From assembly GCF_902809855.1 (NCBI RefSeq), contig NZ_CADDWJ010000002.1, positions 992,001 to 1,056,000 on the forward strand: a stretch of 64,000 nt of DNA. Direction: 5' to 3'. The position numbers and the translations under genes are program-made. Source of the stretch: Acinetobacter sp. Marseille-Q1618. Lineage in GTDB: Bacteria; Pseudomonadota; Gammaproteobacteria; Pseudomonadales; Moraxellaceae. Positions 46,873-56,603 of this stretch are shown here, in pieces; position 1 is the first letter of the stretch; the number at the start of each line of letters is the position of its first letter. Under the pieces are notes generated by a model, which worked only from the letters and a program-made list of their open reading frames with translations, did no database searches and was not told where the DNA came from.

Positions 46873-47802
46873 ATGATGAAAACCCTGAAAATAGCGACCA
46901 GACAAAGTCCGCTTGCGATGTGGCAAGCTGAATACATTCGTGACCGATTGGAGGCACTTCATCCGCACATTTCTGTGGAGTTGGTGACCTTTGTGACGCA
47001 GGGCGATAAAATTTTAGATACACCATTGGCAAAAATTGGTGGAAAAGGTTTATTTGTTAAAGAGTTAGAAGCAGCACTACTGGATGGGCGTGCCGATTTG
47101 GCTGTGCATTCGATGAAAGATGTACCAATGCAATTGCCTGAAGGCTTAGAGCTTGCAGTGATCTGTGAGCGAGAAGACCCATTTGATGCTTTTGTGTCAA
47201 ATCAGTATGCAAAATTTGAAGATTTACCACACGGTGCAAAGCTCGGTACGTCAAGTTTACGCCGTAAATGTCAGGTCTTAAAACAACGTCCAGATTTAGA
47301 AGTGATTGATCTACGTGGTAATGTTGGTACACGTTTATCAAAGCTGGATGCAGGACAATATGATGCCATTATTTTAGCCAGTTCAGGCTTAAAACGCTTA
47401 GGTTTACATGAGCGTATTCGTCATACACTTGCACCTGAAATAAGTTTGCCTGCGGTAGGACAAGGCGCTTTAGGCTTAGAGTGCCGTAGTGATGATCAAG
47501 AGGTTTTGGATTTGATCCTGCCTTTAATGCATCATGAAACCAATGTCTGTGTGCGTGCAGAACGTGCTTTCAATGCATATTTAGAAGGTGGTTGCCAAGT
47601 GCCGATCGCAGGTTATGCAACTTTAGATGAGCAAACCATTCAGCTCGAAGGACGTGTCGGTAGTCCTGATGGTCAAACATTATTGGTACAACAAGTTCAA
47701 GGACCCGAAGATCAAGCTGAGCAAATAGGTGTGCAACTAGGTAAAGCATTGCTTACATTGGGTGCGGGTGATTTACTCAAAGCACTGTATCATCAAGATT
47801 AA
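46873..47802 (+). CDS. hemC: Porphobilinogen deaminase (hydroxymethylbilane synthase)
   Basis: HemC joins four porphobilinogens into hydroxymethylbilane. It is 309 residues, with the dipyrromethane-cofactor cysteine C241 in [11 protein letters not shown] and the substrate-site runs VHSMKDVP and [12 protein letters not shown]. Either of the first two ATGs (46873, 46876) can serve. A degenerate copy of the CTTGC…AGAGCAG repeat lies just upstream (about 46812-46848). Its stop overlaps the hemD start (TAATG). Confidence 0.95.
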   Translation: MMKTLKIATRQSPLAMWQAEYIRDRLEALHPHISVELVTFVTQGDKILDTPLAKIGGKGLFVKELEAALLDGRADLAVHSMKDVPMQLPEGLELAVICEREDPFDAFVSNQYAKFEDLPHGAKLGTSSLRRKCQVLKQRPDLEVIDLRGNVGTRLSKLDAGQYDAIILASSGLKRLGLHERIRHTLAPEISLPAVGQGALGLECRSDDQEVLDLILPLMHHETNVCVRAERAFNAYLEGGCQVPIAGYATLDEQTIQLEGRVGSPDGQTLLVQQVQGPEDQAEQIGVQLGKALLTLGAGDLLKALYHQD

Positions 47803-48584
47803 TGTTATTTATAAATACTCGACCGACTGACCGTGCTCAGGCATTAACCCAATGTCTGGCACAAACAGGGTTAACAGTTGTTGAGCTGCCTTTATTGGCG
47901 TTGTCTGCTCGTTCTTTCTCACCAGAATTGCAAATATTGTATCAACAGTTATTTGATACTGATGTGATTGTGGTGGTGAGTCCAACTGCTGTTGAAATTG
48001 GCATGCAGTATTTACAACAAAGTGGCTTGCATCTAGCACAATTAGAGCATATTGAATGGATTGCTGTGGGGCAAACGACAGCACAAGCCTTAAAAAAATA
48101 TCAGATTGAAAGTTTAGTTCCTAGTGTGGAAACTTCAGAAGGCATGTTAGGGCTGAGTATTTTTGAAAATCGAGAAAATCTAAAAAAAATAGCATTTTGG
48201 CGTGGTGAGGGTGGACGTCAGTTTATGATGCAACACTGCCAAAGTCGTCAGATTGAAGTATTAAACTTTGTTTTATATGAGCGCCATTTACCAGCAACAA
48301 CATCGGAAAAATATGTCGAGATGTTATCCATATTGCCTGATTTTTGTGTGCCTTATGTAGTCTGTATCAGTAGTGAGGCAAGCTGGTTAAACTGGTTAGA
48401 TTTAAATGTATCTAATTTAACCTTGGTTCAGCAATGTCATTATTTGGTATTGGGTGAACGTTTGTATCAAATTTTGCAAGAATATAAGAAAAATGCAGGG
48501 ATGTGTTTTAATATCAGCATCCTTGATAATTTAAAAGCCAGTACGGTGTTGCAGCAAATCCAGCAATTGCAAAGGAATGTATGA
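47802..48584 (+). CDS. hemD: Uroporphyrinogen-III synthase
   Basis: HemD cyclises hydroxymethylbilane with inversion of ring D. It is 260 residues, a fast-diverging family: recognisable parts are the start LFINTRPTDRAQALTQ and IAVGQTTAQALKKY in the middle. Its place between hemC and hemX, overlapping both (TAATG and ATGA), supports the assignment. Confidence 0.88.
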   Translation: MLFINTRPTDRAQALTQCLAQTGLTVVELPLLALSARSFSPELQILYQQLFDTDVIVVVSPTAVEIGMQYLQQSGLHLAQLEHIEWIAVGQTTAQALKKYQIESLVPSVETSEGMLGLSIFENRENLKKIAFWRGEGGRQFMMQHCQSRQIEVLNFVLYERHLPATTSEKYVEMLSILPDFCVPYVVCISSEASWLNWLDLNVSNLTLVQQCHYLVLGERLYQILQEYKKNAGMCFNISILDNLKASTVLQQIQQLQRNV

Positions 48585-49423
48585 AAAAGTTTATCTATCT
48601 CTTATTTTTTATAGCGATGGCATGGCTGATTAAACTTAGCTATGACTTTTATCATGTATCCAAACAACTCACAGAGATTCAAAATAGTTTGCATCAAAGT
48701 GAGCAAAAAAATGCCACATTAAATGATCAGGTGGTGGCGTTACAACGAGATCCTTCAACCAACAAAGCAACACCTGCTAAAAATACGCAAAATAGTAGTG
48801 TGCCTAAACAGCCTGAAACTCAAACTATTCAAGCCTCGACCGTCATTAAGCAACAATTAGAGTTGGTGAAATTTGCCTTGCAGCAACAGCAGTTTATTTT
48901 TGCTTTAGAACAATTGGTTTTGCTAAATCAAAATCTTGATAAATACAATTTAGCAGAATCACTTAAAGGAAGTTTGCATCAAGCGATTCAACAAGATATA
49001 CAAAGTATTCAAAAGTTTAGTCAAGCACGTCAAGAACAACAGCAACAGTTAAATAATGCGCTACATCAATTAGACCAAGATATTCACAGTGAAATTCAAC
49101 ATCCAAATTTAAGTCCTGCCAAACCCAATGCTGAACATTTCTGGCAACGCTGGTTTCAAGTTCAACGGGTAGATCAACAAGCTCCAGAATTGGTGAATCG
49201 CAGACTGATTTTAAAGGAAAGTCAGTTGAGAATTATTTTGGCACAGCAAGCGTTACTGCGTGGTGAATATGTTGAATATCAAAATATGTTAAAACTGGTG
49301 ATTCAACAATTAGACCTGTTACCTGATGCTAAAAGTCAAAAGCTCAAACAACAGTTAATCAAAATACAGCAAATGCCAATTTTGACAGTACCTAAACTCA
49401 ATACAGCCACGGTATTGGGGTGA
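48581..49423 (+). CDS. hemX: HemX-like membrane protein
   Basis: This 280-residue protein has one N-terminal transmembrane helix (about 3-18), a coiled coil at about 25-55, and a helical, Gln/Leu-rich periplasmic region. It matches the HemX/uroporphyrinogen-III C-methyltransferase-like family by position and layout rather than catalytic motifs; no methyltransferase domain is present. Its biochemical role is unproven. It sits between hemD (4-base overlap) and hemY. Confidence 0.75.
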   Translation: MKKFIYLLFFIAMAWLIKLSYDFYHVSKQLTEIQNSLHQSEQKNATLNDQVVALQRDPSTNKATPAKNTQNSSVPKQPETQTIQASTVIKQQLELVKFALQQQQFIFALEQLVLLNQNLDKYNLAESLKGSLHQAIQQDIQSIQKFSQARQEQQQQLNNALHQLDQDIHSEIQHPNLSPAKPNAEHFWQRWFQVQRVDQQAPELVNRRLILKESQLRIILAQQALLRGEYVEYQNMLKLVIQQLDLLPDAKSQKLKQQLIKIQQMPILTVPKLNTATVLG

Positions 49424-49427
49424 GTAG

Positions 49428-50624
49428 ATGAAGCAAATTGTTCTAGTGTATGGATTTATTGCTTTAATTATTTTGGCATTGCTGAGTTTACTTAGCTATT
49501 CCGCAGGTGCGGGTTATATTTATATTTATTGGCACGCGATACAAATCCAAACCAATATTTGGATGGTGGTATTTTTCTTTCTTATTTTAAGTTTTATTGC
49601 ACATAGCACTTGGTATTTGATTAAACGTTATGTTAATCGAGAGCGCCGTAAAATTGAAAATGCCTTGAGTTTTAGTCGATTACATCCTTATGAGCAATTG
49701 GGTGTAGTCTGGTTATTAGAAGGTGAACGCGATAAACAAGATTTTATTGAAACGATATTTAATCAGTCGGCTTTATTAAAACAAATCGTTCAGGCTCGAC
49801 TTTTGTTTAGACAGCAAGATTATGCAGCAGCATTAAAAACACTTGAGCAAAGCTCAACCGCTGCGTTTGAGTTAGCAGAAATACAACGTATAGAAATTCA
49901 TTTGGCACAAAATCAAGCCCAGCAAGCACTTACCCATTTAGAATTTTTAAATGGGCATCAACTCTCCCCTTGGTTAAATCAAGTCAGTGATGCATATGCA
50001 CATAAACTACAAGCATTATGGGGCGATTTTGCTATTCAGTATCCATTTCAGTATTTACATTCTACTCAATTTGGAAAGTTATTAAGTTTAGAAACCAAAC
50101 AACAGTGGTTGACTGAATTATTATCTCAAATTGAAAATGCAAGTTTGGAAGAAAATGAGCTTATTCAGCAGCGCTATTTAAATATAGAGCCTTCTTTAGA
50201 GCAGTTGCCTTATGCAATCAAAGTGCTCTGGTTAAAATTATTAACCCGTTATCCTGAAATGGGGCAGCAACATCAAAATCTAGCTTTGCATTTATTAAAT
50301 GAAAAATTTGATCAAGATGTATTTTATTTATTGTTCCAACAACATTTATTGCGTCAAAACCCAGATTATGAATATATTGAGCAGCAAATTGATGCTCTAG
50401 AGAAAAAATATTTAGGTATTCCTGTTTTTGCTTTTGCCAAATGGCATATCTATAATGCAACAGGAAAAACTGAGCAAGCTGAACAATTATTGTCTTTATA
50501 TCCAGACGATATTCTGATGAATTATTTAAGGATTAAATCGACTTTAAAAGGCGATGAAACACTGATTTTACAGTTAAATTCAATTTTTGAAAATGATGCA
50601 AATTTTGTTAAATTTAAAATTTAA
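49428..50624 (+). CDS. hemY: HemY-like tetratricopeptide membrane protein
   Basis: This is a 398-residue proteobacterial HemY, not the unrelated Gram-positive protoporphyrinogen oxidase. Two N-terminal transmembrane helices (about 5-22 and 40-62) are followed by TPR-type helices throughout. It is the last gene of hemCDXY, four bases after hemX. Proteobacterial HemY is thought to support late haem synthesis or envelope quality control; its exact role is unsettled. Confidence 0.8.
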   Translation: MKQIVLVYGFIALIILALLSLLSYSAGAGYIYIYWHAIQIQTNIWMVVFFFLILSFIAHSTWYLIKRYVNRERRKIENALSFSRLHPYEQLGVVWLLEGERDKQDFIETIFNQSALLKQIVQARLLFRQQDYAAALKTLEQSSTAAFELAEIQRIEIHLAQNQAQQALTHLEFLNGHQLSPWLNQVSDAYAHKLQALWGDFAIQYPFQYLHSTQFGKLLSLETKQQWLTELLSQIENASLEENELIQQRYLNIEPSLEQLPYAIKVLWLKLLTRYPEMGQQHQNLALHLLNEKFDQDVFYLLFQQHLLRQNPDYEYIEQQIDALEKKYLGIPVFAFAKWHIYNATGKTEQAEQLLSLYPDDILMNYLRIKSTLKGDETLILQLNSIFENDANFVKFKI

Positions 50625-50633
50625 GGACAATTC

Positions 50634-51065
50634 ATGATTGAACTATCACATTATCCCGTTATTTATAAGCAAAAAGTCGCATGGGGCGATATGGATGCAT
50701 TTGGTCATGTGAATAATGTGCAATATTATCGTTATATTGAAAGTGCAAGAATTGAATATTTTGATGCCTTAAATGTATTTGCTGAAGAAACTCTAACCGT
50801 TGTTGCTTCAAGTCAATGTAAATATTTAAAGCCTGTTTTTTATCCAGATCATTTAAAAATATATACACGAACAGATGAAATGCGAAATAGTGCGATTCGT
50901 ATGCATTATGTTTTATATAGTGAACAACAACAGCAAATCATTGCAGAAGGTGAGGCTGTGGTGGTCTTTGTGGATAAAGTGGACATGAAGAAAATGGCGA
51001 TTCCTGAAAGCTTGAGACAGAAAATAATCGTTTTAGAAAGTCAGGTTGGAAATCATTTAAAATAG
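50634..51065 (+). CDS. 4HBT-family acyl-CoA thioesterase
   Basis: This 143-residue hotdog-fold protein of the YbgC/FadM type has the active-site run WGDMDAFGHVNNVQYYRYIE (Asp and the HVNN segment). The catalytic Asp follows the pattern of 4-hydroxybenzoyl-CoA thioesterases. The physiological substrate cannot be told. It follows hemY after nine bases and is probably co-transcribed. Confidence 0.85.
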   Translation: MIELSHYPVIYKQKVAWGDMDAFGHVNNVQYYRYIESARIEYFDALNVFAEETLTVVASSQCKYLKPVFYPDHLKIYTRTDEMRNSAIRMHYVLYSEQQQQIIAEGEAVVVFVDKVDMKKMAIPESLRQKIIVLESQVGNHLK

Positions 51066-51323
51066 AATATTTTTTTAGTTTATGTGTGAAATTTAAGTTG
51101 GTTTATATTTTATTTAAATCATCAATATTAAAATTTGCTTAAATAAAACCTAGATATTTTAAAATATTAAGTGTTAATGGTGGCTTTTATAAAAAATGGC
51201 TATATTCTTTTTTTGTTTATTTATGTGAGTATCGCTGTGGTTAAGTATTGCTAATTAATATTATTAAAAATATTATAACCAAGAATTATTTCGAATAATT
51301 ATTACATTGACTATGGAGTTAAT

Positions 51324-51650
51324 ATGATGCCGGATATTAGTAATCTTTCAGTAGAAGAGTTAGAGCGTTTAACAGCACAAGCAGAAGCATTGATTGAATC
51401 AAAAAAAGATCAAAAAATTGAAGATGCGTATAATAAAATTTTAGAAATTGCTGAATCCGCAGGTTTAACTTTAGAGCAATTTATCGAGTATGGCTCACAT
51501 AAACGTAAAAAAACCACACGTAAAGCAGTAGAGCCACGTTATCGTAATAAAAATGACGCTTCAGAAACATGGACAGGGCGTGGTAAACAACCGCGTTGGT
51601 TAGTTGCTGAAATCGAAAAAGGTGCAAAATTAGAAGATTTCTTGATCTAA
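51324..51650 (+). CDS. H-NS-like nucleoid-associated DNA-binding protein
   Basis: This is a 108-residue H-NS-family protein. An N-terminal helical oligomerisation region (about 5-45) is joined by a Lys/Arg-rich linker (HKRKKTTRK) to the DNA-binding domain with the hallmark TWTGRGKQPRWL. Such proteins coat A/T-rich DNA and silence acquired genes. The upstream 258-base spacer is itself extremely A/T-rich, a likely site of autoregulation. GGAG precedes the ATG and a terminator follows. Confidence 0.92.
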   Translation: MMPDISNLSVEELERLTAQAEALIESKKDQKIEDAYNKILEIAESAGLTLEQFIEYGSHKRKKTTRKAVEPRYRNKNDASETWTGRGKQPRWLVAEIEKGAKLEDFLI

Positions 51651-51690
51651 TCTTCATCTTAATGTCATTCAATCCCCATAAAATCCAAAA

Positions 51691-51716
51691 ACCAAGCAAA
51701 TCTGCTTGGTTTTTTT
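51691..51716 (+). terminator. Rho-independent terminator of the H-NS-like gene
   Basis: ACCAAGCA (51691-51698) pairs with TGCTTGGT (51703-51710), loop AATC, followed by T residues. Confidence 0.9.
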
Positions 51717-51812
51717 ATAAGAGTGAATTGGAGATATTCAAAAATTATGCATAATGTGTAGCTAGGGCATCATCTTGCATGGAAGAATAAATGAATATGT
51801 TGGTATGGCTAG

Positions 51813-52556
51813 ATGAATAAAAAATCAAAACAGTTAACTTGGTGGATGATTGGCATCATTGCCTTTTTTGTTTTTGTATTATTGCAAGTTCCAGCGACAT
51901 GGTTAATCTCAAAATTTTATAAAAATAATCAAAGCCTACAAAACGTCAGCGGTAATATTTGGCAAGGTCAAGCAGATTGGCATAAAGGTAATTTACGCGG
52001 CTCAATCACTTGGCGCACGCGTCCTTTGGATTTGATTTTATTGCGTGCGGGTGCAAATATTGAAATTCATAGCGGACAAACACAACTTAAAGGTGTGGCT
52101 GCGTATGGTTTAGGGAAGCGGGTTACGATTAAAAATATGACAGGGCAAATTGCCCCTGAAACGCTAAAAACTATTGTAGATTGGCAATGGCCCAGCAATG
52201 CCATTCAACTGAAAGACGTAAGTTTTAAATTTAAAAAAGACACAGGTTTTAGTGACAGTGATGGACAATTACAATGGGCAGGCGGTGAGCTGATTTACAC
52301 CTATGCACAACGTCAAGATCGCATGAATATGCCGTCACTGAATGGTCAGTTGAAAGATGAAGCTGGAAAACTTATTTTTGATATCCAAGATCAACGTAGC
52401 CAGAAAATGGTTAATCTGACGCTTGATCCAAGCATGATGTTAGATGTTCAATTAACACAGCGTTTTTTGCTTAATGTTCCGTCTTATGATGGTAAAGCAG
52501 GTTTAGATACTTATGTGATTAGTAGTCGTCAACCCTTATTGCAAGGTGGGGTATAA
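51813..52556 (+). CDS. gspN: GspN, type II secretion system protein N
   Basis: GspN is a bitopic inner-membrane component of the type II secretion system. It is 247 residues, with one N-terminal transmembrane helix (about 12-32) and a periplasmic beta-rich domain with typical NVSGNIWQGQA and WRTRPLDL runs. It stands two bases before gspC. In Acinetobacter the gsp genes are scattered, and gspN-C-D form one of the clusters. Confidence 0.88.
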   Translation: MNKKSKQLTWWMIGIIAFFVFVLLQVPATWLISKFYKNNQSLQNVSGNIWQGQADWHKGNLRGSITWRTRPLDLILLRAGANIEIHSGQTQLKGVAAYGLGKRVTIKNMTGQIAPETLKTIVDWQWPSNAIQLKDVSFKFKKDTGFSDSDGQLQWAGGELIYTYAQRQDRMNMPSLNGQLKDEAGKLIFDIQDQRSQKMVNLTLDPSMMLDVQLTQRFLLNVPSYDGKAGLDTYVISSRQPLLQGGV

Positions 52557-52558
52557 CG

Positions 52559-53416
52559 ATGAATATTAAACAACAATTTGAACACATTTCTTGGAAAAAA
52601 CTAGATCATCTTGCGCCTGTGGTTTTACTGTTGCTTATTTTGGCTTTGTGTTGGAAATTAGCAGCCATGTTTTGGTGGACAATTGCACCACCACAAGTGA
52701 TGCAACCTGAAACCGTACAGTTGGGTGCGCAACAACCACAAGTTCCTAATATTTCAAGTTTTGCGCTGTTTTATGAAGCCAATAAAAATCAAGCACAAGC
52801 AGATGAAAGTATTCCTATGCAGCTGCAAGGGGTTGTGGTGGGCTATCCAAGCCGCAATTCTTCTGCCGTGATCAAGGTGAATGAAGTGGCTGACCGTTTT
52901 GTGGTGGGGCAAGATATTGAAAATAGTGGCTATCAATTATCAGAAGTGTATTGGGATCGGGTCATTTTACGACAAGCCAGCGGTGCAACACGTGAATTGA
53001 AATTTAATAGCTTGGGCAATTTATACCAGCCTATTGAGCCAAATCAAGCAGGTTCATCAGGCGTTGCTCCTCTACAACAAGAAGCGCAGCCTACTCAAGA
53101 GCCTTCGCCAAGTAATAGCCAAAATGCATTGACGCAAGCAATTGAGAAAATGAATCAAGACAAAGATCAATATTTAAAAAATATGGGTGTCAATACGCAA
53201 GGCGGGCAGGGGTATGAAGTTACAGACCAAACTCCTTCAGCACTCCGTAATAAATTAGGCTTAAGATCGGGTGATCGCATTATTTCTTTAAATGGGCAGC
53301 CTGTAGGTCAAGGACAAAGTGATGTACAACTGCTAGAACAAGCAAAGCGTGATGGCAAAGTACGAATCGAAATTAAGCGTGGTGATCAGGTGATGACCAT
53401 TCAGCAAAGTTTGTAA
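52559..53416 (+). CDS. gspC: GspC, type II secretion system protein C
   Basis: GspC bridges the inner-membrane platform and the secretin. It is 285 residues. A transmembrane helix (about 18-38), the HR domain (about 65-165, LFYEAN to LKFNSLGNLY), a Gln/Pro/Ser-rich linker, and a C-terminal PDZ domain (about 200-285, LRSGDRIISLNGQPV) are visible. Its HR domain contacts the N0 domain of GspD, encoded 41 bases downstream. Confidence 0.92.
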   Translation: MNIKQQFEHISWKKLDHLAPVVLLLLILALCWKLAAMFWWTIAPPQVMQPETVQLGAQQPQVPNISSFALFYEANKNQAQADESIPMQLQGVVVGYPSRNSSAVIKVNEVADRFVVGQDIENSGYQLSEVYWDRVILRQASGATRELKFNSLGNLYQPIEPNQAGSSGVAPLQQEAQPTQEPSPSNSQNALTQAIEKMNQDKDQYLKNMGVNTQGGQGYEVTDQTPSALRNKLGLRSGDRIISLNGQPVGQGQSDVQLLEQAKRDGKVRIEIKRGDQVMTIQQSL

Positions 53417-53457
53417 GTGATCAGAACTACAAATAGAACTAGGAAAGATAATAAGTT

Positions 53458-55698
53458 ATGGCTTTTTTGAATCATCGACCAGTCTGGGCTCTCGTGGCTG
53501 CTGCTCCTTTAATGACGGTTATCAGTACGGCAAGCTATGCACAAACGTGGAAAATCAACTTACGTGATGCGGACTTAACCGCTTTTATTAATGAAGTTGC
53601 GGACATCACCGGTAAGAACTTTGCGGTTGATCCTCGTGTGCGTGGTAATGTGACTGTGATTTCAAACAAGCCATTAAATAAAAACGAAGTCTATGACTTA
53701 TTTTTAGGTGTGTTGAATGTCAATGGTGTGGTCGCTGTGCCTTCAGGCAATACCATTCGCTTGATTCCAGACAGCAATATCCGTAACTCAAGTGTGCAGT
53801 ATGATCCACGTAATAATGCACGTGGCGATCAGATCGTGACACGGGTGATTTGGCTTGAAAATACCAATCCCAATGATTTGATTCCTGCACTACGTCCTTT
53901 AATGCCACAGTTTGCACATATGGCAGCGATTCAAGGTACCAATGCCCTAATCGTTTCAGATCGTGCTAGTAATATTTATCAAATTGAGACCATTATCCGT
54001 AACTTAGATGGTACGGGACAAAATGATATTGAAGCAATTACTTTGCAGTCTAGCCAAGCAGAGGAAATTATTACTTTACTCGATTCTATGGCAGCCACAG
54101 GCGCTTCAAAAGATTTTGCAGGTTCTCGAGTGCGAATTATTGCGGATAAACGTACCAATCGCATTATCTTAAAAGGTGATCCAACCTCACGTAAACGCTT
54201 ACGTCATATGGTAGAGATGTTGGATGTGCCTTCAGCGGATCGTTTAGGCGGATTAAAAGTATTTAAATTAAAATATGCCAATGCAAAAAATTTATCTGAA
54301 ATTTTACAAGGTTTGGTCACAGGTCAAGCAGTAAATTCCAGCACTAACAATAATAATGGCACAAGCAATACTTCAATGAGTAGCTTAACCAATAGCAGTA
54401 GTAGTGGCTCTTCAATCAGTAATACATCTAGTAGTGGTTCAAGTGCTACAGGTTCATCAATTAATTTAAATAGTAATTCTTCGAATAATAACCAAAACAA
54501 TATCAGTAGTTTTAATGCCAATGGCGTCAGTATTATTGCGGACAGTACCCAAAACGCGTTGATCGTAAAAGCTGAGCCACAACTCATGCGTGAAATTGAT
54601 GCTGCAATTCAACAGTTGGATGCGCGCCGTCAACAAGTTCTGATTGAGGCTGCGATTATAGAAATTGAAGGAAGTGATACTGATCAACTCGGTGTGCAGT
54701 GGGCGATGGGAGATTTAAGTACAGGTGTAGGCTTGATTAACTTCTCTAATGCAGGCTCAAGTTTGGCTAAGCTCGCAGCAGGCTATGCAGCCGGAGGTGC
54801 TGCGGGTATTGGGGCTGCTTTGCTAGATAATGGAAAAGGTGGTGCAGGAACATCTTTAGTGCTTGGCGACTACAAAGAAGGTGCAAATGGCTCACGCAAA
54901 CTCTATGGTGCGATGATTCAAGCTTTAAAAGAAAAGACCAAGTCTAATTTGTTATCTACTCCTTCTATTGTGACTATGGACAACGAAGAAGCTTATATTG
55001 TGGTGGGTGAAAATGTTCCTTTTGTTACAGGTTCGGTGAGTACAACGGGGGGTACTGCAAACCCTTATACCTCAATTGAACGTAAAGATGTCGGGATTAC
55101 CTTAAAAGTAACGCCACAAATTGGTGAGGGTGGTTCGGTGCGTCTTGCGGTTGAGCAAGAGGTTTCTGATGTTAAAAATAATCGTGGTCAAGCAGCAGAT
55201 TTGGTTACTAGTAAGCGTGCGATTAAGACCACAGTATTGGCGGATCATGGACAAACAGTCGTTTTGGGCGGTTTAATTTCAGATGACACGACATTAGGTC
55301 GCCAGTCTGTACCTTTCTTGGGGGCGATCCCGGGTTTAGGGCGTTTATTTAGATCAGACAATAACAACAATAAAAAACGTAATTTATTGATTTTTATTCA
55401 CCCAACCATCGTGGATGACAATAACGATATGCGTCGTTTAACGCAGCAACGTTATGATCAAGCGTATGGTTTGCAATTGGCAATGGATAAAGATGGAAAT
55501 TTTGCCAAACTGCCTGCTCATGTTGAAGATGTCTATCAACAGCGTTTGCCATTAACCTCTAATTCACAAACTCAGCCGAAGATTGTGCAGCCTACGCCAC
55601 AAAATTATCAACAAGTACCTTCTGGTGGTAAAAATCAAGCTGTGACAACGCCTGTGGCAGAAGATCAGTCGCAAATTCAGCAGCAAAAGGTGAATTAA
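53458..55698 (+). CDS. gspD: GspD, type II secretion secretin
   Basis: GspD forms the outer-membrane pore of the type II system. It is 746 residues. A signal peptide ends near SYA-28. The N0 and N1-N3 domains (about 30-370) and the C-terminal secretin domain with VPFVTGS and VPFLGAIPGLGRLF follow. A Ser/Asn/Thr/Gly-rich tract of about 60 residues (292-350) lies inside the N3 domain, a longer low-complexity loop than most. The C-terminal 60 residues are Gln/Pro-rich. No pilotin gene is nearby. Confidence 0.95.
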   Translation: MAFLNHRPVWALVAAAPLMTVISTASYAQTWKINLRDADLTAFINEVADITGKNFAVDPRVRGNVTVISNKPLNKNEVYDLFLGVLNVNGVVAVPSGNTIRLIPDSNIRNSSVQYDPRNNARGDQIVTRVIWLENTNPNDLIPALRPLMPQFAHMAAIQGTNALIVSDRASNIYQIETIIRNLDGTGQNDIEAITLQSSQAEEIITLLDSMAATGASKDFAGSRVRIIADKRTNRIILKGDPTSRKRLRHMVEMLDVPSADRLGGLKVFKLKYANAKNLSEILQGLVTGQAVNSSTNNNNGTSNTSMSSLTNSSSSGSSISNTSSSGSSATGSSINLNSNSSNNNQNNISSFNANGVSIIADSTQNALIVKAEPQLMREIDAAIQQLDARRQQVLIEAAIIEIEGSDTDQLGVQWAMGDLSTGVGLINFSNAGSSLAKLAAGYAAGGAAGIGAALLDNGKGGAGTSLVLGDYKEGANGSRKLYGAMIQALKEKTKSNLLSTPSIVTMDNEEAYIVVGENVPFVTGSVSTTGGTANPYTSIERKDVGITLKVTPQIGEGGSVRLAVEQEVSDVKNNRGQAADLVTSKRAIKTTVLADHGQTVVLGGLISDDTTLGRQSVPFLGAIPGLGRLFRSDNNNNKKRNLLIFIHPTIVDDNNDMRRLTQQRYDQAYGLQLAMDKDGNFAKLPAHVEDVYQQRLPLTSNSQTQPKIVQPTPQNYQQVPSGGKNQAVTTPVAEDQSQIQQQKVN

Positions 55699-55824
55699 AT
55701 TCTAGCCTAACTTATTTTTTATGTAGAAATGATGTGGGATTCAGTGTGATGTACGGTGGTGGGCACTATTAAAAACTGAATTTCACATGTTAATATGTTT
55801 TTGAATCAGAATGAGAAGATCATC

Positions 55825-56529
55825 ATGACTTGGAAATTAAAGGCAATTAGCGCAGAACTTGAAGGCAAAGAATTACTCATTGACAAAGATATGTTAGTGG
55901 GTCGTCATCAAGATGCAGAAATTCAATTGCAATCGGCTGAAGTCTCTCGCCGACATGCTGCTTTTTTAGTAAAAGATGATGCACTTTGGGTTCAAGATTT
56001 AAAATCATCAAATGGCACATTTGTAAATGATATGCGTGTTGATGATCAAAAACTATTAAAAGACAATGATATTGTTCAATTTGCTAGTTTAAAATTTCAT
56101 GTCTATGCACCTACTGTACAAGCAGAGATTGCTACTGAACAGGTGACACCTGTGGTTGTGCCGGACGTTGTAGAAGAAATTGTACAACCTGTAGAAGCAA
56201 TTGCAACTTCAGAAATTGAGCCAAAAGTTGTGGAAAAGACAGCCGCACAACAAATGAATGAGCAAGGTATGCCTGAGCTCTCTGCACGAGATGAAAATGT
56301 TCAATTATCTCGTGATGGTATGCCGACCAATATCGGTGTACCAAAACCTGCGCCAATTCCGAAGGATGTTGATATTCATGCGCCAAGCACACCAGAAGCA
56401 TGTGATATTAAAACACCTGATGTTTGTGTAGAGAAAGAAGCTGAAACGCAAAAAAATGCAAAAATCGGTTTAATCACCATCATTGCTTTGGTTATTTTAG
56501 CAGTGATGGCTTGGCTATTTTTTAAATAA
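55825..56529 (+). CDS. FHA-domain protein with C-terminal membrane anchor
   Basis: This 234-residue protein has an N-terminal forkhead-associated domain (about 1-95) with the phosphothreonine-binding core VGRHQ, VSRRHA and SSNGTFVND. A Val/Glu/Pro-rich linker and a single C-terminal transmembrane helix (about 214-232) follow. It probably reads Ser/Thr phosphorylation at the membrane. No kinase gene is adjacent, so its partner is unknown. The ATG at 55825 is better than 55795 because GAGAAG lies upstream and FHA homology starts there. Confidence 0.85.
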   Translation: MTWKLKAISAELEGKELLIDKDMLVGRHQDAEIQLQSAEVSRRHAAFLVKDDALWVQDLKSSNGTFVNDMRVDDQKLLKDNDIVQFASLKFHVYAPTVQAEIATEQVTPVVVPDVVEEIVQPVEAIATSEIEPKVVEKTAAQQMNEQGMPELSARDENVQLSRDGMPTNIGVPKPAPIPKDVDIHAPSTPEACDIKTPDVCVEKEAETQKNAKIGLITIIALVILAVMAWLFFK

Positions 56530-56551
56530 GCCTTGTTTTCGATTTACAATC

Positions 56552-56580
56552 AAGGCATGCAATCGCATGCCTTTGTTTTA
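56552..56580 (+). terminator. Rho-independent terminator of the FHA gene
   Basis: AAGGCATGC (56552-56560) pairs with GCATGCCTT (56565-56573), loop AATC, followed by TGTTTTA. Confidence 0.75.
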
Positions 56581-56603
56581 TCAGTGATCATTGGATGTAA
56601 AGT

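Noticed and set aside
54324..54587. Leu-rich minus-strand frame that looks like a membrane protein
   Set aside because: It is the complement of the Ser/Asn-rich tract of gspD, which automatically gives Leu/Ile codons. It has no start context.
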